A DNA stretch of 36,615 nucleotides. It comes from Rickettsiales bacterium. GTDB taxonomy: Bacteria > Pseudomonadota > Alphaproteobacteria > Rickettsiales > JABIRX01. A program made the position numbers and the translations under genes. Shown here in pieces: positions 25,190-31,951 of this stretch (its first letter is position 1; each line of letters starts with the position of its first letter). The stretch is taken from contig JADHLN010000006.1 in assembly GCA_016780625.1 (NCBI GenBank), positions 1 through 36,615 on the forward strand. Direction: 5' to 3'. Below the pieces are notes generated by a model that was given only the letters and a program-made list of their open reading frames with translations, was not told the DNA's origin and did not search any database.

Positions 25190-26383
25190 TTACAGCGCTT
25201 GCTTGATATCATTTAGCAAATCATCAATATGCTCAATACCTACTGAAACCCTTAGAAGATTTTCGGTAATACCAATTTTAACCTGCTCTTTCTTATCTAT
25301 ATTTGAATGAGTGGTTGTTGATGGATGAGTAATTAATGTTCTACCATCTCCAAGATTATTAGAAATATCAATAATTTTTAAATTATTCATAAATTTAAAA
25401 GCTGTTTTTTTATCCCCCTTAATTTTGAAGGCAATTAAAGCCCCCCCTGAAATCATTTGCTTTTTTGCTAAATTATATTGAGGATGGGACTTTAAACCAG
25501 GATAAATTACTTGCTCAATTTTAGAATGAGACTCAAGAAAAACAGCTATTTTTTCTGCATTTTTTACGTGATAATCATATCTTATAGCAAATGTTTCTAA
25601 AGATTTTTGCACAACCCAAGCATTAAAAGGGCTAAGAGCTGGGCCTGTGTGACGGTAGAAAGGCTGTAATTTTTCATCAATAAAATTTTTAGAACCAATT
25701 ACCGCACCTCCCAATGTCCTTCCCTGACCATCCATATGCTTTGTTGTAGAATATATAACTGCACTTGCTCCTAATTCAAGAGGAGCCTGGGATAATGGAG
25801 TTGCAAAAATATTATCCACTAACAAAAATATATTATTTTTTTTACAAATATTAGCCAAATACTCTATATCAACCAATTCTAAATTAGGATTAGCAGGACT
25901 CTCTATAAATATTAATTTAGTATTTTTTTTAATTGCTTTCTGCCAAGCCTCATTATCTTTACCATCTACAAAATCAACTGATATATTATAATTAGGTAAT
26001 ATATTTGCCATAATGTGATAGCATGAACCAAATAAAACTTTATTTGCTATAATATGATCTCCAGCTTTAATCTGACACATTATAGCTGCAAATACTGCAG
26101 CCATACCACTTGACACTACACAAGCAGCCTCAGCCCCTCTTTCTAGAGTTACCAACTTATCTTCTAAAGATTTTAAATTAGGATTCACATAGCGAGAATA
26201 GACAAAACCAGGATCTTCACCATTAAATCTTGATTCAGCAATTTCTGCTTTATTATAGCAAAAACCAGAATTAAGAAATAAAGCTTCACTAGTTTCACCA
26301 TAATTGCTTCTTTTACTACCGGCCCTTACTAGATTTGTTTGTATATGTAAATTTTTAGGTAAATTTTTATTATTATATTTCAC
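25190..26383 (-). CDS. metZ: O-succinylhomoserine (or O-acetylhomoserine) sulfhydrylase
   Basis: A PLP enzyme of the Cys/Met metabolism family that makes homocysteine directly from an activated homoserine and sulfide. The 397-aa protein has the aspartate VDNIFATP (Asp190) and the PLP-binding Lys215 in YSTTKHMDGQGR, followed by TLGGAVIG; that TKHMDGQGR form is typical of MetZ rather than MetB or MetC. SRYVNPNLKSLEDKL and VSSGMAA supply other cofactor contacts. The start is GTG at 26383. It heads metZ-yebC-ruvC. With metX at the right edge it completes a direct sulfhydrylation route. Acyl-group preference cannot be read from sequence. Confidence 0.92.
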   Translation of the reverse strand: MKYNNKNLPKNLHIQTNLVRAGSKRSNYGETSEALFLNSGFCYNKAEIAESRFNGEDPGFVYSRYVNPNLKSLEDKLVTLERGAEAACVVSSGMAAVFAAIMCQIKAGDHIIANKVLFGSCYHIMANILPNYNISVDFVDGKDNEAWQKAIKKNTKLIFIESPANPNLELVDIEYLANICKKNNIFLLVDNIFATPLSQAPLELGASAVIYSTTKHMDGQGRTLGGAVIGSKNFIDEKLQPFYRHTGPALSPFNAWVVQKSLETFAIRYDYHVKNAEKIAVFLESHSKIEQVIYPGLKSHPQYNLAKKQMISGGALIAFKIKGDKKTAFKFMNNLKIIDISNNLGDGRTLITHPSTTTHSNIDKKEQVKIGITENLLRVSVGIEHIDDLLNDIKQAL

Positions 26384-26463
26384 TAATTCTTATTAAATAA
26401 TTTAGTTAATAAAATAGCATAAATTTTGCTATGGTAAAGGCTTGATAAGAAAAAACTTTTTAT

Positions 26464-26485
26464 TTGACAAGTAATATGATATAAT
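26464..26485 (+). promoter_or_regulatory. Promoter of the first virB2
   Basis: TGATATAAT at 26477-26485 is a perfect extended -10 (TGnTATAAT). A TTGACA at 26464-26469 lies only 10 nt upstream, too close to serve as its -35, so the extended -10 probably carries recognition. GGAGG at 26508-26512 is a strong ribosome site 7 nt before the ATG. The same arrangement is repeated in unit 2. Confidence 0.5.
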
Positions 26486-26519
26486 TAAGTTAATACTATA
26501 TAATTTTGGAGGTTATTAA

Positions 26520-26852
26520 ATGAATAATAAATCATATTTTTTTCTTTTTAGTTTTTTTGCTTTGGTTATAGCTCTTAACCCTTCGCAAGCTTTTGCTGCC
26601 GACACTCAGATTGAAGCAACATTATGTAATATATTATACTTCCTAACTGGTACCATAGGTAAAGCTATTGCAGCATTTGCATTAGTATTTTTAGGAATAT
26701 CATTATTTTTAGGAAAAGTTTCCTGGGGTCTTGCAATATCTACAGCCCTTGGTGTAGCTACTATATTTGGCGCTCCTCAGCTAGTGGAAACACTAGGTGG
26801 AAGCGCGGGCGGCGATGGAGTAATAAGTCCTAAGGATTGCAGAACAGTATAG
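26520..26852 (+). CDS. virB2: VirB2/TrbC-family T4SS pilin subunit, copy 1
   Basis: A 110-aa major-pilus-subunit protein of a type IV secretion system. It has a signal peptide with cleavage after AFA (about residue 27), a short polar segment with one Cys (TLCNIL), then two hydrophobic helices: GKAIAAFALVFLGISLFLG and WGLAISTALGVATIFGAP, joined by KVS, the VirB2/TrbC layout. The tail is Gly-rich and ends in CRTV. It has a strong GGAGG ribosome site and its own terminator at 26884-26910, so it may be highly and separately expressed. Its membrane core is identical in DNA to copy 2; the mature N- and C-termini differ. Assignment is confident. Confidence 0.88.
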   Translation: MNNKSYFFLFSFFALVIALNPSQAFAADTQIEATLCNILYFLTGTIGKAIAAFALVFLGISLFLGKVSWGLAISTALGVATIFGAPQLVETLGGSAGGDGVISPKDCRTV

Positions 26853-26883
26853 TAAAATCTAATTTAATATTAGCAGATTAAAG

Positions 26884-26910
26884 GCCAGTAAAATTATTGC
26901 TGGCTTTTTT
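26884..26910 (+). terminator. Rho-independent terminator after first virB2
   Basis: GCCAGTAA (26884-26891) pairs with TTGCTGGC (26897-26904), an 8-bp stem with one T-G wobble and a 5-nt loop, followed by TTTTTT, A and TTTTT. Two A residues upstream extend pairing with the T run. It is the clearest terminator in the window and would end the virB2 copy 1 transcript before the virB4 stub. Confidence 0.88.
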
Positions 26911-26998
26911 ATTTTTATCCTATCAAAATATTTCCTTAATTTTTCCTAGCTAAATTTTATTGCTGTTTATTATAATTTAAACTCTGTATTTATTAAGG

Positions 26999-27183
26999 AT
27001 GCTCAATAAAAAGCTATCTAAAATAGCCTGCAATTCTCTGATGTTGACGGAGACTCTTTCCCTTATGCAGCTCACTTTGCAGAAGATTGTTTAGTTACTA
27101 AATCTGGTAGTTTAATTCAGGTTATTAAAATTACTGGCTTTGCCTATGAGATCTTTGATAAAAACTTTTCATTTGACATATAA
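26999..27183 (+). pseudogene. Truncated, frameshifted virB4 5' fragment
   Basis: A remnant of the start of virB4. It begins ATGCTCAATAAAAAG as the intact gene does, but a one-base deletion near 27018 ('tctaaaatag' against 'tctaataatag') breaks the frame after about eight codons. Beyond that, the shifted frame reads SLQFSDVDGD...KITGFAYEIFDK, nearly matching residues 9-55 of VirB4. It then runs into duplicated upstream DNA and stops at TAA 27181. It lies downstream of the terminator and cannot give a VirB4. It also carries the promoter region of the second virB2. Confidence 0.9.
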
Positions 27184-27194
27184 TATGATATAAT
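27173..27194 (+). promoter_or_regulatory. Promoter of the second virB2-virB4
   Basis: The duplicated promoter: extended -10 TGATATAAT at 27186-27194, with TTGACA at 27173-27178. Spacing and the GGAGG ribosome site are as in copy 1. Without a working terminator after this virB2, it probably also transcribes virB4. Confidence 0.5.
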
Positions 27195-27228
27195 TAAGTT
27201 ATTACTATATAATTTTGGAGGTTATTAA

Positions 27229-27579
27229 ATGAATAATAAATCATATTTTTTTCTTTTTAGTTTTTTTGCTTTGGTTATATTTCTTAACCCGTCAATTGCA
27301 CATGCTAATGTTGTTGGCACTGCCGAAACTCAGCTTGAAGCAACATTATGTACTATATTAAAATTCCTAACTGGTAATGTAGGTAAAGCTATTGCAGCAT
27401 TTGCATTAGTATTTTTAGGAATATCATTATTTTTAGGAAAAGTTTCCTGGGGTCTTGCAATATCTACAGCCCTTGGTGTAGCTACTATATTTGGCGCTCC
27501 TAAGCTAGTGGAAACACTAAGTGGAGGGAGCACTGGAGCAATCAATGCCGCAAATTGTTCTGTTCTTAAAACCTCATAA
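27229..27579 (+). CDS. virB2: VirB2/TrbC-family T4SS pilin subunit, copy 2
   Basis: A 116-aa VirB2 paralogue. The signal peptide is nearly identical to copy 1 but ends IAHA, and the mature N-terminus has about five extra residues (NVVGTAETQLEATLC). The two-helix core from GKAIAAF to FGAP is identical in protein and, over 122 nt (27380-27501), in DNA. The tail after VETL differs (SGGSTGAINAANCSVLKTS). The intact virB4 starts 123 nt downstream with no strong terminator between, so both are likely co-transcribed. An antisense ORF over this gene is a shadow. Assignment is confident. Confidence 0.88.
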   Translation: MNNKSYFFLFSFFALVIFLNPSIAHANVVGTAETQLEATLCTILKFLTGNVGKAIAAFALVFLGISLFLGKVSWGLAISTALGVATIFGAPKLVETLSGGSTGAINAANCSVLKTS

Positions 27580-27702
27580 TTTATTATCGGCTTTTTTCTC
27601 ATGTTTTTAGCTTTTTAAAACTAGTTAAATTTTTTTATAATTTTGCCTAGCTAAAATTTTATTGCTGTTTATTATAAATTAAACTCTGTAATTTATTTAA
27701 GG

Positions 27703-30213
27703 ATGCTCAATAAAAAGCCGTCTAATAATAGCCTGCAATTCTCTGATGTTGACGGAGACTTTATTCCTTATGCAGCTCACTTTGCAGAAGATTGTTTAAT
27801 TACTAAATCTGGTAGTTTAATTCAGGTTATTAAAATTACTGGCTTTGCCTATGAGATTTTTGATAAAAAACATGCGTCAATTAGAGAATCAATTAGAGCT
27901 GCAATTAAAAATCACTTAAAAAGTGATTCTTTTGCTTTATGGACTCATACTATTAGAAGAAAAAAAGATTTATCTCTAAATGCTGAATATTCAAATAGTT
28001 TTTGTAGCGATCTAGATAAAGGCTGGAATGGCCTACATGACTGGTCTGATAAATATGTTAATGAATTATTTATAACTATCATAACAGAGCCCAAATACTA
28101 CAAATCAACTAACCTAAATGATATTCTTAAAACTTTAAATTTTTCTGTATTAAAAATATCAGAAAATAAATTCTTAAATAAACAATATGAAGAATTAAAT
28201 CAGGTTACTGATAATTTTATTTCTGAACTAAGTGATTTTGGACCAAAAAAACTAACAATATTTAAAAATGATGGTAAATATTATTCAGAAATATTACGTT
28301 TTATTGGAAAAATAATTAACCTTGAAGAAAGAGAAATTCCTCTAAAAAAAGCAGATATATCCAAATATTTACCATATTGCCAAATTGTTTTTGCTAATAA
28401 CAGCCTAGAAGTACTTGATGAAGATAGAAAACATTTTGCAGCAATATTATCTGTAAAGGAATATAGCGAATTATCACTTAACTCTATTGATAAATTTTTG
28501 TTTTTACCTATGGAGTTTATAGTAACACAGACTATTGATTTTTTAAACTCAAATGAAACATTAGAACATTATAAATATCAGTATGAAATAGCTGAGATTG
28601 GTGATGATAAGGAATTTATGAAAAATTTGGAATTATCTAAGATGTTTTCTGAAGATAGGGCTAATATTACAGCTTTTGGTGAGCAACAAACTACTATCAT
28701 GTTTATTGCTGATAGTAGTGATGTTTTAGAAAAAAACATAAAAAAAGCTTGTGATGTTTTACTTAGCTATGGTTTAGTTATTTATAGAGAAGATATAGCT
28801 ATGGAAAATTGTTTTTGGTCTCAGCTTCCTGGCAATTTTTATTATATTTGTAGAAGAAAACCAATAAATAGTTCTTCATATGCTGGTTTAGCCTCTTTAT
28901 CTAATTTTCCAACGGGTAAGGCTTATAATAATAAATGGGGAGATGCTGTTACTTGCTTTAATACTCATAATAAAACTCCTTATTTCTTCAATTTTCACCT
29001 AGAAGATAATGGTCATGCAATGATTATTGGCCCATATGGTCATGGTAAGACTGTATTATTAAATTTTTTACTAGCACAATCGCAGAAATTTAATCCTAGA
29101 ATTATATATTTAGATTTCAGCAATAGCTCAGAGATTTTTATAAATGCCTTAGGAGGTAAATATTATAGAATTGAGAAATATAGTGATAATAGATTATTTG
29201 CACCACTCAAGGCATTAAGAGGTAGCCCTAATATATTATCTAGATTTTTATCCTATATATTAATACAAAAATCAGAATTAATATCTTCTAAATTCAAGCA
29301 AAACCCTGATAAGACATCAATTATTACTAATATAGTCAATGAAGTTGAGTCAGGTAAGTTTAATAAACTATCTGAGTTATCTAATTTTTTTACAAATAAA
29401 GAGTTTAAGAAAATATTTGATATATGGTTAGCAGATAATGTATTTGGCAATGTTTTTGATAATGAGAATGATATATTGGAAGAATCAAGAATAACTGGTA
29501 TAGATTTTTCAAAAATTGCCAGTTACAAAAATATTCAAGTGCCAATTACCTACTATCTTATGAGCTATTTAGAAAAAACGCTGGATGGCTCTCCAACTAT
29601 ATTAATAATTGATGAAGCTTTTAAGCTAATAGACAACCCCTTTCTGGCAAATGATTTACATGAATTTTTTATATCTTTAAAACAAAAAAATGCTATCGCT
29701 ATATTAGCATCAGAATCAGTTGAAGATGCTACAAAAAGTAGTATAACTAAAATATTAATTGATGAAATTCATACTCAGATATTTTTACCGCAGGATAAGA
29801 TTGGCGTAGAATTTCAAAATATTTTTAAGCTAAATAAGAATGAGGTTAACCTTTTAGATGGTATTTCGAAGGATGAACGTCACGTACTTATCAAACATGG
29901 TGATGCCGCTATTGTAGCTGAGACAGATATGTCTTTGCTCGAAGATTTAATGATGGTTTTATCTACTACTGAAATAGGTTTAAAAATCATGAAAAAAATA
30001 AAATTAAGAGCAGGAGAAGATCCAGCAGCATGGCTACCTGTTTATAGGGAGGTTATCGAGGAGATAATTAATGATAATGATGAGCTTATTCATGAAGATG
30101 AGGAGGAAGAAGAGGAATTTAACTATGAAAATGCTGCAAGAAAGGAGGAGCAAAGAAGAATAAGCGATAAGATCTCAAGCCTTAGGAAGGAAAGACTAAA
30201 ACCTAAAAATTAA
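27703..30213 (+). CDS. virB4: Type IV secretion ATPase VirB4
   Basis: The inner-membrane-associated ATPase that powers T4SS pilus assembly and substrate transfer. The 836-aa protein has an N-terminal CagE/TrbE/VirB4 domain (YAAHFAEDCLITKSGSLIQV at 23-42; FGEQQTTIMF near 325) and a C-terminal RecA-like domain with Walker A GPYGHGKT at residues 443-450 and Walker B TILIIDEAF near 630-638. Walker A has Tyr and His at variable positions but keeps Gly-Lys-Thr. The last ~50 residues add an acidic run (EDEEEEEEF) and a basic tail, longer than usual. An AAGGA ribosome site precedes the ATG. No virB3 lies between virB2 and virB4, and no virB6 follows. Convergent overlap with the next gene is 11 nt. 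Confidence 0.94.
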   Translation: MLNKKPSNNSLQFSDVDGDFIPYAAHFAEDCLITKSGSLIQVIKITGFAYEIFDKKHASIRESIRAAIKNHLKSDSFALWTHTIRRKKDLSLNAEYSNSFCSDLDKGWNGLHDWSDKYVNELFITIITEPKYYKSTNLNDILKTLNFSVLKISENKFLNKQYEELNQVTDNFISELSDFGPKKLTIFKNDGKYYSEILRFIGKIINLEEREIPLKKADISKYLPYCQIVFANNSLEVLDEDRKHFAAILSVKEYSELSLNSIDKFLFLPMEFIVTQTIDFLNSNETLEHYKYQYEIAEIGDDKEFMKNLELSKMFSEDRANITAFGEQQTTIMFIADSSDVLEKNIKKACDVLLSYGLVIYREDIAMENCFWSQLPGNFYYICRRKPINSSSYAGLASLSNFPTGKAYNNKWGDAVTCFNTHNKTPYFFNFHLEDNGHAMIIGPYGHGKTVLLNFLLAQSQKFNPRIIYLDFSNSSEIFINALGGKYYRIEKYSDNRLFAPLKALRGSPNILSRFLSYILIQKSELISSKFKQNPDKTSIITNIVNEVESGKFNKLSELSNFFTNKEFKKIFDIWLADNVFGNVFDNENDILEESRITGIDFSKIASYKNIQVPITYYLMSYLEKTLDGSPTILIIDEAFKLIDNPFLANDLHEFFISLKQKNAIAILASESVEDATKSSITKILIDEIHTQIFLPQDKIGVEFQNIFKLNKNEVNLLDGISKDERHVLIKHGDAAIVAETDMSLLEDLMMVLSTTEIGLKIMKKIKLRAGEDPAAWLPVYREVIEEIINDNDELIHEDEEEEEEFNYENAARKEEQRRISDKISSLRKERLKPKN

Positions 30214-30598
30214 TAATAAATTTATAACTATAATAAATTAAGAAAATAACCAAAGAGATTGTTATATATCTTCTATATTTTACTCCTGAAATAGCAACTA
30301 GAAAACTTGCAACCGAACCAAATATATCAATTGGTATTAACAATAATAAAGAACTTATTATTAATTTTTTTCTTTCATTAAGTTTGAATTTTAGGTTTAA
30401 GCCATTTCTTATTATCCTTGCTAATATAAAATTAAGAGTTAAACCAATAGCTGAACCAAAAAATGCAGCTACATATAATAATATATTAGTGTTATATAAC
30501 AAGGCTGATTTAAGTGCATATTTGTGATGCATTGGGACTATAATTGCTGCTACTAATTCATCACTAAAGATAAACCAAATTAATTCGTTTAAGGACAT
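30203..30598 (-). CDS. Small YqaA/DedA-like membrane protein
   Basis: A 131-aa membrane protein with about four hydrophobic segments (roughly 8-22, 36-62, 80-103, 110-128). The AAFFGSAIGLTLNFILARI stretch and a later LLIPIDIFGS with a charged residue in a helix resemble the YqaA branch of the DedA/SNARE-associated family, which includes undecaprenyl-phosphate and lipid flippases. It is 11 nt after ispA, whose product supplies precursors of such polyprenyl lipids, so a link is possible but unproven. Its end overlaps virB4 by 11 nt. Family assignment is tentative. Confidence 0.5.
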   Translation of the reverse strand: MSLNELIWFIFSDELVAAIIVPMHHKYALKSALLYNTNILLYVAAFFGSAIGLTLNFILARIIRNGLNLKFKLNERKKLIISSLLLLIPIDIFGSVASFLVAISGVKYRRYITISLVIFLIYYSYKFIINF

Positions 30599-30609
30599 TA
30601 TTATAATAT

Positions 30610-31512
30610 TTATGAGGTTCTGTAGGCTAAATAATCTGTAAATTTCTTTAAATTATCACTTTTATTTGCATATATATTTAGTTGCCCTTTTGCTTTATCA
30701 GTAAAACTCACTAATTCTTTCTTTGCTTTTTCTTTACCAATTAGGGTTACTAAATTAAATTTTTTATTATTTAAATCTTGATTTAAATCTTTACCAATAT
30801 CCTCTTCTTTTCCATCAATATCTAGTAAATCATCTTTTATTTGATAGGCCATACCAATATATTTACCATAATTTTCTGCAGCTTCATATTCATCATTATT
30901 ATATGAATTTGCTATTATAAATGGAGCAACACATGAAAACTCTATTAGCTTTCCTGTTTTTAACTGTTCTGTTCTTTTTATATCTTCTTTTGTTCTATCA
31001 TTTTTTAATATATCATAATATTGTCCTAATACCATGCCATTAAAACCAATATTTTCTGCCATTAGATCTATTAAATTTAATATTTTTTTAGCATCATTAC
31101 ATAACTCTAAATTTGCTAATATTTTAAATGCTATGGTTTGTAAAGCATCACCCGCTAGGATTGCCATATCTTCGCCATATTTTATATGGCTTGCAGCCTG
31201 CCCTCTTCTCATTTTACTATTATCCATTGCTGGCAAATCATCATGTATTAATGAATATGTATGAATTATTTCAATTGCTGCGGCAATTATTAAAAATTGC
31301 CTTTCTTTGCAGGACGATATTTTAGCAAAATTATAAACAAGATAGGATCTAATCATTTTGCCAGGTGCTAATGCAGAATATTTTAATATTTTAATAATAT
31401 CTTCAGATAATTTATTACTTGATTTATTAAGCTGGAGGTTAATTTCTTCTCTTACTTTTTCTGCAATTATATTTAGATCTTTTTTGATAAATTTTGAGTA
31501 TTCATCACTCAT
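30610..31512 (-). CDS. ispA: Polyprenyl (farnesyl) diphosphate synthase
   Basis: Condenses isopentenyl diphosphate with allylic diphosphates. The 300-aa protein has the first Asp-rich motif with two extra residues, LIHDDLPAMDNSKMRRGQ near residues 90-107, typical of bacterial short-chain FPP synthases, the GDALQTIAF segment, and the second Asp-rich motif DDLLDIDGKEEDIGKD near 227-242. It is 4 nt after the usp gene and 11 nt before the YqaA-like gene. Length is normal. FPP rather than GGPP specificity is likely from the first motif but not certain. Confidence 0.9.
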   Translation of the reverse strand: MSDEYSKFIKKDLNIIAEKVREEINLQLNKSSNKLSEDIIKILKYSALAPGKMIRSYLVYNFAKISSCKERQFLIIAAAIEIIHTYSLIHDDLPAMDNSKMRRGQAASHIKYGEDMAILAGDALQTIAFKILANLELCNDAKKILNLIDLMAENIGFNGMVLGQYYDILKNDRTKEDIKRTEQLKTGKLIEFSCVAPFIIANSYNNDEYEAAENYGKYIGMAYQIKDDLLDIDGKEEDIGKDLNQDLNNKKFNLVTLIGKEKAKKELVSFTDKAKGQLNIYANKSDNLKKFTDYLAYRTS

Positions 31513-31516
31513 TTAA

Positions 31517-31951
31517 TTATCTTACTACTAATACTGGTTTTGTGGAATGTCTTACAACTTTTGCAGCATTTGGACCTAATAAGTAATCTTTTAGCTCAGG
31601 TCTATGTGCAGATACTATTATTAGATCAGCATTTATTTTTTCAGATGTATCTATAATTGCTTGATATACTGATCCGCCTTTTTTAACTATAATATTTCCT
31701 ATTTCTGCTTTTGTGATTTTTAATTTATTATCAACAAAATCATGAAGTGCATCTTTGGTACTTTCAACTACTTTCTCAACGGATGACTTTGGAAAATATT
31801 GAGATACAATTGCCATACCATAATCAGGTATAACAGTCATTACATGTACTGTTGCATTAAAAGCCTCTGCATATTCAAGAACAATTGGAAGCGATTGATC
31901 ATATGATGATTCTTCATATATGTCGATTGGATATAAAATATTATTATACAT
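31517..31951 (-). CDS. Universal stress protein (UspA family) tied to the TRAP transporter
   Basis: A 144-aa Usp-fold protein from ATG 31951: MYNNILYPIDI at the N-terminus, ADLIIVSAHRPELKDYLLGPNAAKVV and a C-terminal HSTKPVLVVR, the usual last strand. A TTG 12 nt further upstream is in frame, but a TGAGG ribosome site sits 7 nt before the ATG, which decides the start. The ATG lies 8 nt inside the end of the TRAP permease gene, so translation is coupled. Usp proteins of TRAP operons such as Halomonas TeaD bind ATP and modulate transport; a similar role here is inferred. Confidence 0.88.
   Translation of the reverse strand: MYNNILYPIDIYEESSYDQSLPIVLEYAEAFNATVHVMTVIPDYGMAIVSQYFPKSSVEKVVESTKDALHDFVDNKLKITKAEIGNIIVKKGGSVYQAIIDTSEKINADLIIVSAHRPELKDYLLGPNAAKVVRHSTKPVLVVR

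Larger units (their letters stand above)
26442..27154. repeat. Tandem duplication unit 1 (promoter, virB2, terminator, virB4 start)
   Basis: First of two direct repeats of about 710 bp. It runs from TTGATAAGAAAAAAC, through the promoter, the first virB2 and a terminator, to the first ~150 bp of a virB4 copy. It ends where another TTGATAAAAAC starts unit 2. Short TTGATAAAAA-type sequences at both ends are the likely recombination points. Confidence 0.85.
27155..27859. repeat. Tandem duplication unit 2 (promoter, virB2, virB4 start)
   Basis: Second direct repeat. Its upstream part matches 26442-26519, its virB2 matches with two divergent patches, and its end is the first ~155 bp of the intact virB4. 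The offset is 709 nt at the virB2 ATG, 724 nt in the virB2 core and 704 nt at the virB4 ATG, so small insertions and deletions have accumulated since duplication. The region after virB2 has diverged most. Confidence 0.85.

Noticed and set aside
26414-26432. ATAGCA...TGCTAT hairpin in the metZ leader as a SAM riboswitch or attenuator
   Set aside because: Only 6 bp, no pseudoknot partner and no conserved SAM-binding sequence recognised.
26464-26485. TTGACA and TATAAT before virB2 as a classical -35/-10 pair
   Set aside because: Only 10 nt apart, against the usual 16-18; kept only as an extended -10 promoter.
27330-27602. 90-aa minus-strand ORF opposite the second virB2
   Set aside because: Antisense shadow of a gene with a recognised signal peptide and membrane core.
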